NCBI GenBank assembly: GCA_964036045.1
Contig: OZ038382.1
Location: forward strand, 4,777,789-4,841,788
From: Eutreptiella sp. 'Long Island Sound 2002'
Lineage: Eukaryota > Euglenozoa > Euglenophyceae > Eutreptiales > Eutreptiaceae
Direction: 5' to 3'
DNA length: 64,000 bases
The notes beneath the pieces are model-generated. The model did no database searches. It was given only the letters and a program-made list of their open reading frames with translations, and was not told where the DNA came from. The translations under genes were made by a program, and so were the position numbers. Below, one piece after another: positions 22,700 to 35,947 of this stretch (positions within the stretch are counted from its first letter, which is position 1; every line of letters begins with the position of its first letter).

Positions 22700-25600
22700 A
22701 TGAACACAACAAAGGCTCGTTGAAGAGTTGCATCCGGTGTTGGGAGCTGCTTCCAATTGGGTGTTGGCGTCATACATGCCACCGCCAAACCATTTTGGTA
22801 CCATCCTTCTTGGCTGGCACTTTTTGTGTCAAGGCCATGGCCATGCTTAGGGGTCATCTTTCTAGGCAGGTCCAGTGTGTAGAAGCCGGTACAGCTCCTC
22901 TTCAGCTCTACCACCACGCACTCAGTCCACGATCACCGGCACAGGCTGCGTCTGTATTGCCTGTGCATGCCAGGTGGACAAGCTGGTGAGCGTGCAATAA
23001 AACTTCTAGTTCCAAAAAAAAAGGGAAAAAACCGGTCATTTTCCCCTGAAACCACATCCAACTATGGTAAAACGTCTTTCTAAAGGAGACAACTCTTGCA
23101 ATGGCAATCGTAAGATTACGTAGTGCAAATTGGTTGTCTTTAGCAAAGAATTGCGGAAAGTACTTTGGGAATCAACAACTGGTGTCTGCGCAATCACACT
23201 TTTTGCTACAAAAAAAAGGCCAAAAAACGGTCATTTTCCCCTCAATCCACATCCAACGGCGTTTTACTGGAGACAGCCCTTGCAATGGCAATTGTAAGAT
23301 TAAGCCCAGCCTTGCCCCTCCACTGAGAGAAGAACAAGCCCAGCTGTAAGGGCCAGAGGCTCCTCCCACCCTGCTTAAGTCACTTCATAAGAAGCTTGTC
23401 CATGGCCAGGTGCCCATGGCCGCTTATTTTCTGCACTGCCTGTTCCATACACCATGGTGTAATTAGTGACATCTGTGCCCAGAAATCTTGGGCCGTAGAC
23501 CACTCTCGGCATAACATCATAGCACTGCTCAGGCAACTCTGGCGCCATAAGCACCTCACAACACTCTACACTTGAGTCATCATGTATCTCCCAAGGACCA
23601 TATACTCATCAATTGGGTCAAGTCAGGTCAGAGGCATGATGTGCAGGAGAGACATGTCATCACGGGGCAGTGTGGCACGAGCCCCCCTCCCCCGCGAGCT
23701 GTTGCTCAGCCAACTTACAGGGAGGAATGGATGGGATCGACAATGGCATCCAATATGGTCCCATGCTCATGAAAATGGCAGAATACACTGACAATTCCTC
23801 AAGCATCCAGACACCCAGCGCCAGGAGCTTGGCACGAATGGCATGTCGCTTGTGGAATCATTCAAGAGTTATCTCCAAGACAGTCAGTGCAAGTGGCCGT
23901 TGCTTTCAAACGGCAAGTGAAAAGGCTAGTGTGAAAAGGCGAGTGGGATTCCAGGAAATTGTTCAATTGAAGCATAATTTAGTAGCATGTGACATGTAGT
24001 ATCCACAACAGTCTCCGCTCTGGATTTTAGACAAGGCGGTGCTGGTGCGGGACGCGCGGTACCAAAAGAACACATGTCCCGAAAACCTGCCCATACCTCA
24101 CCCTAAGCACACTTTGGCGGGGCTGTGGGGTATGGGGGCAACTCTGGGCGATGCCAAGTTGTAATTCCTTGGTTGTGGTCAAGGTAATACAGGGTGCCTT
24201 CAGCCGTGGTGGCAAGCTCCCAGCCACCGGTGGACCGGATGCACGTGGCAGCCAAGCCAGGAGTAATGACATTAGTCATGGCTGAAAATCACACCAAAAC
24301 AAAGAGCAGTGGGGTGCAGTACCAAGCAGAATGTTGAGATGAGCAGGAGGACTCATCACAAGCATGACACAGCCCCTCTTTCCCTCTATAATTGGCACAC
24401 AATCACACTTTGCCTAGTTTCTGACCATAACAACCGGGGTCAGAAAATTCGGTAAAAGTGACGGTCAGACCGGGTGCCGGTGCTTAGACAAGGCGGTGCT
24501 TGCGCAAGGGGAGGGTGGGGGGACCCACCTTATTATGGTGCTTTCGAGAACCTGATGCGGCAGGGTTTGTAGCTGACATTGTCCATCCTCTCTACCCCAA
24601 AACCCATGCACACACATGAGGGCATTGATCCATTGGATGTTTTTGATGAACAAAATTAGCACAAACACTCCCAAAGTTCGTCCAGCTTGCGTTGTGATTG
24701 CGCTTTGGAGGTCATGTTGCACACACATGAGGGCGCTCACCATCTTCCATTAAATGTTTTTAGCCAACAAATTAGCCCATGTGCATGGCGGGTACGTGCA
24801 GATGCAACGCTATGTGACACATCATGCAGTATGATTGGTGTTTGGGTACAGCCTGGGGAGGTGACCAACACCCCAATGGAAATATGCCATAGTGCCTGAT
24901 AAATACATTGGGGTGAGGGGGGCAAGGGCCTGTTTTCACTTGCAAGTCGATGCGCAGGGCCTAGAATCTTGCCTCCGGGGGTACCTTGGGAATGTTGTTA
25001 CCGTGCGTGTGCACTGCACGCATATTTGGAAACCCCTACTGGATAGGTAGCCCTCTACAACCACCCACCATCTATGCGCAGCAATGCAATGGAGCAACAC
25101 AAACGGGTATAAAATGGGGTTGTCTTCATTGCCACCAAAATGGCTCCGTGTTTGACTCAAACCAGAAACCCCTAGAGGATCGGGTTGCCTTACGGTCTAT
25201 TCAGGCCCACAGTGGATCAAAATCACGTATCTCCAGCGGTCAAGCAAGATCCGTGGTATCCCAGTGATTTTTGCATGGGACACAGCTGATTCCTACTGAA
25301 TTGTGGGAGTGACAGCAGCGGTTATTACCGAGTGGCACGTTGTACAGGCCGGATTCCTGCAAAACTGAGCAGCCGTGCCGGTGATCTCTGCCAAAAGTGG
25401 AGGAGTCACATATGGAGGGCCTATGCCAGCGGCTTCTAGTTGGGGTAAAGATTATTGGTGGTGCCAGTGTTGGTCAACTGTGTATTGCAGGATAATGGCA
25501 GGGTTTGAGAGCCTCTCCTGCTGCTGACGCATCCGCCATGGCCCCAGTTTGGATCTTCTGTGGTCACGACGTTCCCCTTCTGCCCCAGTAGTCATGGGAA

Positions 25601-28056
25601 TCTTTGTGGTAGCGCGAGGCCTTGAGCAGTGCTGCCACCATGGGCAAGGGCAAAAGGGGATGTTCCTCCTGTGCTTGCGGGGTTTGTGCTGACAGGGGCG
25701 AAAGGTCCCATGGTGGCCGCGTTGCCTCGGAATGTGCATCGGATGGTACTTGCACCAGCTGTATGGTAGGCCACATTGGAGGGTCCAGGCGGCATGAGTA
25801 TGCTGTGCCATGACAAATTGTGCGCCAGTCTGTTTCTCTAGCTCTCTAATGTCATGGCACACGACAGTCGCTGCAGGAAAGGCACCCCCAATACCCATTG
25901 ATCACCAGGGCTATCCTTCATGCCAAAAGAGGTGGGAAATTTGCCTTGCAACAGAGCATCAACCAGCCAGAACCCGCTGTCTGGCCACCCGGCGTCTGCT
26001 GACCATTGACATCTGTCGCTTCTCCGCAAACCGGTGCGGGCAAAGCGCCAAGCACGTCTTACCAGCAACGCCGCTACCCTCAGCCTGTGCTGTGTAGACA
26101 AACACAGAAAGAAGGGTCTCACTTCTCAAGCACAGCCCTACGGACCACACACGGATCTGGAGAATGTTGCACACGGGTAGAGCCCCAGCCCCAAGCAGGG
26201 GGGAATGTTTGCCCGGCGCGCGCCGGGCATGCGTTTGTATTAAGTATCCTATCTCGAGCCCCAAGTTTATCCTCACCTTGGGAAGTCTCACAAGTAGACC
26301 GCACGAGACTGCAAACCTTAAGTGCAAAGCACGTTGCATAAGCCGAGATATGAGAATTCAACAACACAAAATGTCAGTCCCACCACTTCCAACCACCACC
26401 CTTGCCATCATCATAAAATGGGTGCAAAGGACAGGAGATTCTTAGACATGGCGAGAAGGTACTCCGGATTGCTTGGTGAGGGGGGGCAAAAACAGGCACG
26501 GGTGGGGAATGGTAAAAAAAAAGATGCCCGGCGCGTGCCCAGCGCACTAATACTCCACCCAGGCCATTGCTTACGGACCCAGGAGGGGGGGGGGTCCTTT
26601 TGGGGCCCTGCCCAGCCTGCCAACCCCCCCAACCACATCAGAAAAATGTTCCTCAGGGGAAAAATGACATTTCTTAAAAGGGCCCGAAATGGAAGGGCAA
26701 TTTAGGTACCCTCTCCCCCCTCCCTCCTCCCAGGAAGACGGTCCGGGGGACAGTTGCCAACTGACGCCCTCCCCCCACCCGCCGGGGAACCACACTACCA
26801 CCGTACACGCACTCTATGGGGCACAAAAATTGCAGCGGAAAACGAAATGACAAAGCATGCAACAACATGCGCCAGAGCAGGTGTCTCTGTGGTGCAGATG
26901 AATATCACATTCGTCCCAGGGGTAAACCTGGTTGTGTTATCAGGTTCCATTTCAAAGAAGGTGATTCAAAGTGTCCTGCCAAAGTACAGGAAATACAAGT
27001 GGCAGTGCCTCACAACACACTGACCCTCAAGACAAGATAGTGACACGCAAACATCTTTTGGTGTTGATCAAGTGACGGTCCCACCCCATCCCCCTAGCGC
27101 GGCCCAAATTTCAGCCATCACAGAGCGAGGGTGCAGGCCATGGGCTGTTCCCTGCTGGGGACCAAGAAGCAGGGGAGCAGACCTTTTGCTGCCCACCAGC
27201 CTCACGCCCCAACAGAAACGGAACCGGACGGGTAACGGACCCAAAGCACACACACACACCCCGCCCCCAGCACTCCCTTTGCACCCTCGCAACAGGCTGG
27301 CACATGGCGAAGGAGGTGCCTCCCCTCGCAGAAGAGGGGATGGTGCTGGAAGTCAAGACCTTTGGGATCTGGGACCCGCATGGTAACCCAGCAGGTGGTC
27401 CTCCTTTGCAGAACAAGGGGGACGAGCAAATGAACAAACAGATAGACCCTCCCTCCCCTGGGATGAGGTATCAACCCCCTGCCACCCACCCACCCCCTGC
27501 GCCCACCCCCACCGGAAGGCCCACCGGGAGGGGTTAGAGTCGGTGCCCTCTGGGCCTGAAAAAGTGGTGGCTGTGAAGGGCGAGTTAGACGGCTGTGAGT
27601 ACCCCTCGAGTGGCATGCCCAGGGAACCTCCAGGGGTGCGCGCGCGCTCCCAGCCTCAACACGTCCACTTGCGCCTGCACAGCCCCATGCACTCCAGTGC
27701 AGTCGTGGGTGACCCCCAGAGGCCAGTCGGCCACCAGCCCACCCCTGCCCCCCCTCCCCGCCCAGCAAATAGGGGCTAGGGCAGGTGTCTCAGTGAGCAC
27801 TGACCTGGACTGTTCAGGCACGCCTGCCCTTCCCGTACAACCCGTAGTCCCGGTAGTTGACGTCCATTGTGGCCCTATGCCCGTTTCGCCGGCCGAGTCG
27901 TGGACAGATACGTGGGTGTCGAGGGCTGGGTCGCAGGGTGGGGGCTTTTTGCCACTAACCAATGGCCTGGCCCCAAGTATCGAACTCCCCTGAGTGTGGG
28001 AACTTCGTTTTAGAAATCAAAACACACACCAAAAACCAGAACCAGAAACGTGCCCA
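22700..28056. other. Intergenic, repeat-rich, no supported gene
   Basis: It includes two related blocks (23010-23090 and 23195-23320) that share a run of As followed by CGGTCATTTTCCCCT, a block at 24540-24780 with repeated CACACACATGAGGGC, and G-run DNA at 26580-26780. Protein-like but unidentified frames lie at 25040-25267 (+), 25452-25898 (-), 26816-27040 (+) and 27304-27400 (+). Confidence 0.4.
23375..23605 (-). pseudogene. Stop-bounded coding-like frame without start
   Basis: A 76-residue open stretch on the minus strand from one stop to the next reads like real protein (VMAPELPEQ-type acidic part, then RVVYGPRFLGTDVTNYTMVY). It has no ATG at its beginning and I do not recognise it. It may be an exon or a remnant of an element. 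Confidence 0.2.
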
Positions 28057-28951
28057 CTAAGAACCACTCTGACCCGATAGATCCAAGTGGAAGGGTGCCC
28101 ATGACTGGCCCTCCTTGAGCATGGCAAGTGCTTGCGTACCACTGTGGCCAATACCATTGCGCGAGAGATCCAAAACAAGGGCTGTGAGACGGGGTGCATC
28201 CTTCAGAGTAGCCAGGGCTTGGGCACCGCAATCTCCAATGGCGTTACCCGACAGATTCAGATGGAGGGATGCCAAACACCGACCATACTTCAGCACAGCC
28301 AGGGCCTCTGCGCCACCATCCCCAAGTGCATTATCCGACAGATCCAACGTCAAGGCTGTCAACGAGGGGGCGTCCCTCAGTGCAGCAAGCGCTTGTGCAC
28401 CCGGTTGCTGAATATCACTGTGCCACTGGAACAAAGGAGTGCGTGCCCCTCGCGGCACACGCCTTTGAGGGACCCCTGTGTCACCCGACAGAGTCAATAT
28501 AAGGGTGGCCAACAATGGGGCCTCCTTCAGCGTAGCGAGCGCCTGCACGCCGGCCTCTAAGGTACGATTGCCTGAGAGATGCAGCGTCAGGGATGTCAGA
28601 CGCGGTGTATCCTTCAGTAAAGCCAGCGCTCGCAAACCAGTGTACCCAAGGAAGCAATCCGAAAACTTAAGGGTGAGGGCAGCGAGGGAGGGGCACTCCG
28701 TCAGCGCAGTCAGCTCTTCTGCATCGGATGTGCCTACTCTCGTGCAATTGACGGCCAGTGAGTGTATCGCAGCGTCGCCTTTCACTAAAGACACCAACTT
28801 GGACACCTCGTAGCAGTTGGCATGCCATGACAAGTGACGCCTCTGCAGGACGACCCATGTTTGATGGCAGACATGGCTCAGCACCGCCGATTGCGTGTAG
28901 TCGGAGATGCAGCACCATTCCTCAACGGACAGCTGCAGCACCGCGCAATGC
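28057..28951 (-). CDS. F-box-like/leucine-rich-repeat protein, last exon
   Basis: The acceptor TTGTGTGCAG precedes 28951, and the frame (phase 2) runs 297 residues to a stop at 28057. The first 40 residues (LSVEEWCCISDY ... VCHQTWVVLQ) resemble an F-box-like helix pair. Then come 29-residue ribonuclease-inhibitor-type repeats of the form LTLDLSDNALGDGGAEALA. I count about six. Such proteins serve as protein-binding scaffolds, often substrate adaptors of ubiquitin ligases; that role is inferred. One repeat near 28400-28480 carries an extra 20 or so residues, and the last is truncated. The 5' exon(s) upstream of 28951 were not identified: the upstream DNA is GGTGAT microsatellite and CATGGG repeats. 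The family is sure, the exact role is not. Confidence 0.7.
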
Positions 28952-28965
28952 CTGCACACAAGGGA

Positions 28966-29002
28966 AAGGATGGGCAAAGGATGGGCAAAGGATGGGCAAA
29001 GA
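28966..29002. repeat. 11-bp tandem repeat
   Basis: Three tandem copies of GGATGGGCAAA sit immediately upstream (on the gene strand) of the LRR exon acceptor. Confidence 0.85.
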
Positions 29003-29011
29003 GAGTTAGGG

Positions 29012-29100
29012 CTGGTGGTGGTGATGGTGATGGTGATGGTGATGGTGATGGTGATGGTGATGGTGATGGTGATGGTGACCATGATGGTGATGGTGGCGGT
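29012..29100. repeat. GGTGAT microsatellite
   Basis: About ten units of GGTGAT, degenerating toward 29130. On the LRR gene strand it is a CACCAT tract within the intron. Confidence 0.9.
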
Positions 29101-29130
29101 GATGGCGATAATGATGGGGAAGATGGGGCT

Positions 29131-32100
29131 GGGTTGGAGTATGAGCATGGTCCACTAGGGCCGCTCGCCATTGCCCTGCCATGCAGAAGATAATCAGGAT
29201 GAGGATGGGGATGGCGATGGGGATGGCATCGAGGGTCGAGATGGCATGGGCATGGGCATGGGCATGGGGATGAGCATTGCATGGGCATGGGGATGGGCAT
29301 GGCATGGGGGTGTGAATGTGCATGCATGGGTGGTAAAGGCATCCGAACGGTGAGCAAATTCGGGATCGGGACGGAGATTGGTAGGGTAACAATGATAAAG
29401 GAGATCAAGGCGGGGAGCAGGGCCACAATGCTTGGTCTCTACGCTAGCAGCCACAATGGTCGACTCTCAGCTGACTCCAGCTGACTCGCCCTAACCTGAT
29501 AGCAGGGCGTACAATGGCCTGCTATTGTACTGTTGGGTCAAGCATGATGGAGTAATCCAACATTGGAGCTCGTCAGCACATGCATCGTGCACCAAAGCAA
29601 ATCAAGGTATGTAATCATCAAAACTTGGGGATGTTCAGATGGATGGATGGATGGAAAAACAGTCGCATCCATGTCCAAACCTTTCAATTCAGGTGGCGAG
29701 TCTGAAGCACTGGCATGGGTTGCGATGGTATTGCGTTGATACGGCACACCTATTCGCCATTGTGCTGCATGTACGCTTTTGACTTGGGGTCGTGCGTGCT
29801 TCTTTGCGTTCCTGTGGCCCTCGTGCATTGAGTGCCATCAATCAATGACAGCGATCCATAAAATACCCTTTGTACATTTGTTGGCATGAAGATAGTGATG
29901 GCAGTAGCACCCAGAAGATGTAGCATCAGCATCACTCTGACCCCTCAATGCAGATTGCACACGAAAAATTCTAATTCCTTTGTCATATTCTCTCTGTACC
30001 ATATTGCAGGTGCCGTATTGCAGATTGCCTATCATACACACATACAATACAGAGGGGTGCAAGCTGAGTAATGATATGCAGGGGTGGGAAGGGTGTACTA
30101 GATATCACATGGATGCATTGGGATGACGAGCATTTGGGAGGGCTGCATAAGTAGTTTGGAAGTGCGCATGTGGGGGGGGGGGGGGGCACGCCTGTGCCTC
30201 CTCTTTTTTATCTCCTTCATTGAGCTTGGTGCCACACGGTCCCCCAAATTAGGCAAGCAAACGCGACCTCCCTCCACCCAGATGGCACACACACCCTTAA
30301 TTGATCAAAATTGGAGGGAGAGGGGTGTCAGAGGAGTATTTCGCGTCGTGGTTTCTTGTATGGATGTGTCAGCACATGGTATTTGCTGTTGCACTCCAAT
30401 TGGCACCCAGCGTGTTGTTTGTGTTCTGCAAGTCCATGCTATACTACATTGTTCCGTGATTCTTTCCCTCTGTTTTATGGCCCAGCCTAGCTGTGGTCGA
30501 GGGTCTTCATGGGATCGCCTTTGAAAATATGCAAGTAACCCCATTGCCTAATTGATGTTTGGGATTAGGTGAAACAAATCCCATTAAGCTTTAACACATT
30601 GTATGCCCAGTATGTGGAGGTGAGGCGCATGGTGCGATGTATGTACGGCAATCTTTGATCCTCCACCCCATCCCCCAGTAGTGGGTGAGGTGTTAGGGCA
30701 CTTGGGGTACCCTCCTCCCCATTTTAGGGGTGGAGAGTTCAAAAGGCATGTTTGGAAGGAGCTGGGGCACTGGGACACCGAAATTGGCCCAACATCAAAC
30801 TTTCACTGCAGCTGCGCACCATGCATGCCTGAATTTGAGTGTGAGTCATGTGGCTCCATTGTTGGCCCCAAGACCTCGCTTGCTTTGTGGCAGCCTGTGC
30901 CTTACCGAAAACCCTACCCCAATGCCTAAAATACCTGAACCTGACCCCAAACTTATGAAAGTCCCAGCCCTAGTGTTGCAAATCCCTTCAAAACATGTTT
31001 GTTTTTGAAGGCACTACCCCCAAAACAGGGTGGTGGGGTCCCCAAGTCCCCCAAATGCCCAATGGGTAGTGGTGGTTGGGGGGTGGGGGGGATGATCAAA
31101 ATATGGCCATTTATACATGCTATAAGTCAATTCTGGGCTGAACGGGGGAGCTGACCACATTCCCACCCCCTGCACCCTACTAATCTTGGTCCCTTTACCT
31201 CACAACATCTAGAACCCACATCCCCCACCCACCCACCATCCCCTAAGACAGTGTTCATACCTCCTTGTAAACCCCTTTTGAGCCCCTTGACAACTCTGCA
31301 ACCACCAATCTCTGAGTAAGGTGGTGATTATGCAAGTGAAGGGGGGGGGGGTATTTGCATAACACGGCCACCTTTGCAGTGACCGTTGAGGTATTGGGGC
31401 ATAGACAACAAGCATCCCACGTGCAACGCACAGAGAAGGCTATCAGCAGTTGATGTATAGAGTGTGTCACACTACTACATGCAACATAGATCAACGAACT
31501 GTCATTTTTGTGCTGATTTTCATGGCATGTGCAAAAGCTGTACCACACATATTACAATGCAAAAACACTTAGTGCCTCAAGAGCATGTTTGGCTGGGATA
31601 TGGGGGTGGCTGGGGCAGAGGGTGTGGGGGAAGTATCAGGTTCACTAGAATGGATGTGCACAAAATGTCACATGGATATTGATGAGTTGCAAAATCCATG
31701 GGAGTCAAGCCATTAGGGCATTCAGGAAGCATTTGCTCGCAAATAGCGTTGTCTATCAACTTGCGTACAAGTTGGGGCATCCCTTCTATCCTTGAGCCTG
31801 ATTTGTTCGAGGGTCAGTCCTTTGGTTCCTAGCTCTAGGGGTACCTAGCTCCTACTTGCCCCAGTGATATGTGTGAGCCAAGCCTACGAGCATCAATTTG
31901 GATATAACTAGTGACCAATGCTAACCCAATAGGCAAACATAAGGCACCATTCAACACCATAGAAGCAGACCCCCATCCAGCAGATCGAGGTGATTGACCC
32001 CCCACCCCCTTTGTAATAGCTACGCAAAAGTACCAAATTAATACGGTCCCTACACCTACTGTAGCTTAGACAAGGGTGTGGCTTGCGCGCAACACATCCA

Positions 32101-35100
32101 AGTACCGACACACACATGGGTGAGTGCATGGCATGAGTGCACCTTAACCTCTGCCCACGTTCCCAAAGGCATGTAAACACAAGAAAGTGTTTGAAACATG
32201 AAACTTCAGGTTCACACCCATGTTCCTACAAGCAATGAGGCATGAGAAGCCCACAAATGTTCGGCTTGGAAACCCTTCTTCTTGGCAAAGAGATGTAATC
32301 TCAAAGGCACTTTGCCCAAAGCTCCTCAAAGCGGTTGCCGTAAATCGTGCTTTGGGATTGCAAGGACACTTACACACGGTGGGTACAATTGAAAGACACA
32401 TGCAGCCAAATCGAAAACTTCTCGTGCTTCCAACACATCTTCCTACTAGTGCAGCCGGATCTGAATGCTAGCCTCTTCAAGGTCATTGCTGTGATTGCTC
32501 TCTCTCCTGTTTTTGGGTTTCACAGGTGCTCCAATCGGACAGAATATGCACCTGAAATCCCTTATTGTTCGCCCCTAGGAGAGCATTGCATAGGTTTTGG
32601 ATGTTGATCGCCATGACATGAATGTGGATGCTGGTTTGAGCATGAACCAAGAAGGTAGGCATGCGGGTCAGATTCGTAGAGTTGTGGGCATGGTGGCAGC
32701 AGTTTCCATATTGCAAGCCAAAGGCTCTCAAAAATTGTTGCAAGGCATTCTTTAGTTGAGGAAGAGCACAACATCTACGGAGACAAAAATTAGCATGTAT
32801 GCAAAATTGTACCCCCCCCCCTTGAAATATCCCCCCTTTTGCCGGGCTGGTTCCCCCTTGAAGGGGGAGGGGGTGACGGTCACAAAGTGACGGTTCTCCC
32901 CAAGGGGGGGGGGGGCACCACAAAAACATACCAATTCACAGCTGCAACTATACATCAACTTTTTCGCCGGCATGCCTCTGTGGGTGTTTTGCACAGTGCA
33001 GAATTTGGGGCTGTGGGTAACATGGGCTGCATCAGACTAAAAAATGAAAATTCTTGGTGTACCAGCAAGGGCTGCAGGGTGCAGAATTTGGGGCTGCGGT
33101 TGACATGGGTTGTTTCACACTGTCTCCAACCGAGAGAACTTGGCTGCTGTATGATCCACCACCTTGTCCCCAGTACCCTAGTATTGAATATGTAGGAACT
33201 CAGGTCCAGAGGGCGAGGGACCAATGACAGTTGCCAAAAGCGGGGCACCCTTGCTACGAGAGTGGTACCAAACATGTGTTCCTATAGCATACATTTGTAT
33301 CTAAATGCAAAGAGGATTCAATGCTAGTAGGGGGCATCAGCAAAGGAAGAACAAGAGCGCATCAGAAAAAACTATTGTCAAGGAGACGGTTCGCCCCCTG
33401 GGCCATGAGCAACGGATACTCGGCTCCATATACCCCCGTGACACAGGTATATGGTCATAGCCACAAATCTCAATTCATCGTTTTGACTTGCTGCACTGCA
33501 GCGCAAACCATATCAGTGCTGAATGTTGCCTTGAGTTCCCTGTGCACCACAACTATCGAATGTTTCTTGGGTTGTCTACGTCAGCTGCGTCCCTGGTTCC
33601 CCCCTGGGGGGGGCGGGAGGGGATTGCAAGGGGGGGGATATTTCAAGAGGGGGGGGGGGGTAGGTACATCCACTCTCAAAAAAAAAAAAAAAAGGAAGCT
33701 GTGCAAGGAGCACATAGAACATCCACCCCACGCGAGGGGGGGGTACATGACATCCGCCCCCAATGGGCACCCAATATCACATTTGCCGCCTGCAAAGGGC
33801 CCACACAACATACCCCCCCCCCCTTGGCGGCCCACATGAGACCAGCCAGCCCCCCCTCCCCCTCCACTTGGGGGCCAACAAGACATCTACCCCCCCCCCC
33901 CCCCGTGCGGGGGCAACAATATTTCCAAAGCCCTTGGCAGCAACATATTCCACAACAACCCGTGTGTTCCCGGGATGGGCATCCTTGATGTGCTAGATGG
34001 CCACAGACCTCATATAGGTATGCATTGTGCACTCTATGTATATGGGGGACCCATTCCAAGATTGGGATGCTCTTGTGATGATGTTGAGTAGGGCTGGATG
34101 TGGGCCCTACTAGTGTGTGATGTGAGGCATGTGTGGCCTATGGTGAGGTTGGGATATGAGATTTGGTATGTTTCATTGCAAATGTGGCGGACAAACAAAT
34201 GGCAATCAATTGGAGTATTGTTGTGGAGTTTCAATCAAATTTAATATGCATTGCTACTGCATCATCTGCCATGTGATTCACTTGCCTGAGCAATTCTGAA
34301 ATTGCTTACCTTTGTTTTTGTAGCATACTTATTTTTCCTTGATCATTGGACTGCTCGCGAATGGGTGGCAATCACTAGCATTTCAAAATAGGCGAAGGGG
34401 GGCGTTTCGGGATCATCTTGTGTCCTCAACAATTTACAGGTCTTCTTCGGAGTGTTGTACTAGAGCCTACCTGACACATTTGCAAAATAGAAACAAGAAA
34501 AAAGATTTTGCCCTTCCCAACTCGGCCCATGGCAATCAATCGATTCCACATGCATGAGGCTTGCAATCGACGGAACATGATTTTTCATGCACCCTAAGCT
34601 TCCCTTCACAACACTCAAATCAGAACTTGCTTCCAAATCAACTGCCAAATCCCCCAATGTGCACAACACCACCGCGTGCACAATACCACCGCGGCCACCA
34701 CCAAGGCCCCCACCCACTATCGTAGTCAATGTTTGTTTCAATGGCAGTGATTTTGTGGGTAGAGGGGTCATGGGCAGGCAAGGTGTGAGTAAGGAAAGAA
34801 ATGAAGCGGTTCCAAATCATTAACATCTAGCAAGCATCCCTACCGCCTCGTGTGAGAGGAACTTAAGAGCCAACGCAATCAGAACTAGCTCTGTGCCAAT
34901 GGGTGCTAACACGATAGTCGGTCAGACGGTCACTGGCAACCACATCGCAGAGAGCCACACTTAGAGGGTGCCTCGGCACACCGTGTACATGCACCGCGCG
35001 CACCACACATTGAGGTAGACGTGTCACTTACCAGTGTATCGCATAACCTTTTCCAGCAAGGACGCCGTGACCTAAGCGGTTAGCATGTAACAACGCACCA

Positions 35101-35790
35101 CTCCACTACAAGGATCTCATCCCTAGGGCATCGATGGTTGCAACCACCCACACCCCCTACCACGGAGGCCATTCTGTGGTTGAGGGGGGCAAACGGCAAT
35201 GGGGACGTACAATGGGGAAGGTGAGACACTCCACAAGGCAATCACGGGAAAGCTGTGAATGGCTAGGGCGCTCATAGCTGGTGGCGACACCATGAGAGGC
35301 CCACAACAGTGGCAGGCACACGCTCCCTTGTGGTGCCTCTCGGGTAAAAGACACAACTTCCGAACGCCAAAAGGTCTGCATTCATTGCCATGTGTACAGT
35401 AGAAAGCAAAGGAGGTGCCCTTTTGCCCACTCTTAGACCCCAACATTGTTAATTCTATTGCCTTCGGCAGTGCACCTCGAAGAGAGGCTGACAGTCAGCC
35501 AATTAGTCAGTTAACTGGGTCACAGGCAGATGGGATTCCGCGAATCACTCCCTTTGGGGGCGAACTTCCAAGAGACCAGCCACCTTCCTCACTGGACCCC
35601 GCCTCTGTGCCCTAGCCCTGCCGCGTACTTTGGGGATGCGAAGCCGCTTTGCGGGCAGGCCCGCCTGAAAGCCCATCAAGATGCCGTGACAGGCCAGCAG
35701 TCAGTCAGACAGAAACACACACTTTGGGTTTTTTGTCAGTGGCAGACACGGGTCCAAGCAGTGGGGAGAACAATCATTCTTAGGATTAGC
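29131..35790. other. Intergenic, decayed elements, no supported gene
   Basis: CATGGG-type low complexity lies at 29190-29320, GGAT repeats at 29640-29656, a G14 run near 30173, G/C-run-rich DNA at 32810-32920 and 33600-33905. The average GC is lower than in exons. Open frames do not show recognisable domains apart from the element fragment at 32483-32780. Confidence 0.4.
32483..32780 (-). mobile_element. Unidentified element ORF fragment, copy 1
   Basis: The minus-strand frame contains TFLVHAQTSIHIHVMAI followed by a helical stretch. A similar arrangement (HFLVQVATHIEFNTWV) occurs on the minus strand near 44190-44290. A shared motif around CCTACACCTACTGTAGCTT lies near both (32047 and 44402). 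This points to one dispersed element family of unknown type. Confidence 0.3.
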
Positions 35791-35947
35791 AGCGGCCGAA
35801 TGGTGTTGCACGCAGCCGTCGACCTTTTGGTCGGCGGTTCAAACCCCGGTGCGGGTAATACGGCAGCGGCGCCGCCGCCGGCGTCCGCCGACCAGGAGTC
35901 GAACCGCCGACCTAAAATTCTGCGGCCGGGTGCGTTACCATTCAACA
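35791..35947. repeat. Inverted pair of tRNA-derived (SINE-like) repeats
   Basis: The plus strand from 35798 and the minus strand from 35943 both begin GAATGGT and share GGTCGGCGGTTC. Each contains a box B-like GGTTCAAACCC (35836-35846) or GGTTCGACTCC (reverse of 35895-35905) and the end of a box A-like region. The stems do not fold as a proper tRNA: the T stem in the minus copy has mismatches and no convincing acceptor stem is present. The two copies face each other across a 20 bp CGGC-rich centre. They look like tRNA-derived retroposons, not functional tRNAs. Confidence 0.5.

Noticed and set aside
22403-22989. His/Thr- or Cys/Val-repeat frames around the CA tract
   Set aside because: They are direct translations of the dinucleotide repeat; the same applies to 49036-49411.
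28404-28487. A 77-base GT-AG intron inside the LRR exon
   Set aside because: Removing it shifts the frame and destroys the downstream repeats.
35061-35132. A 72-base tRNA-like stretch (GACGCCG ... GGGCATC)
   Set aside because: The length and some box A-like bases fit, but the acceptor, D and T stems have several mismatches and the T loop is not canonical.
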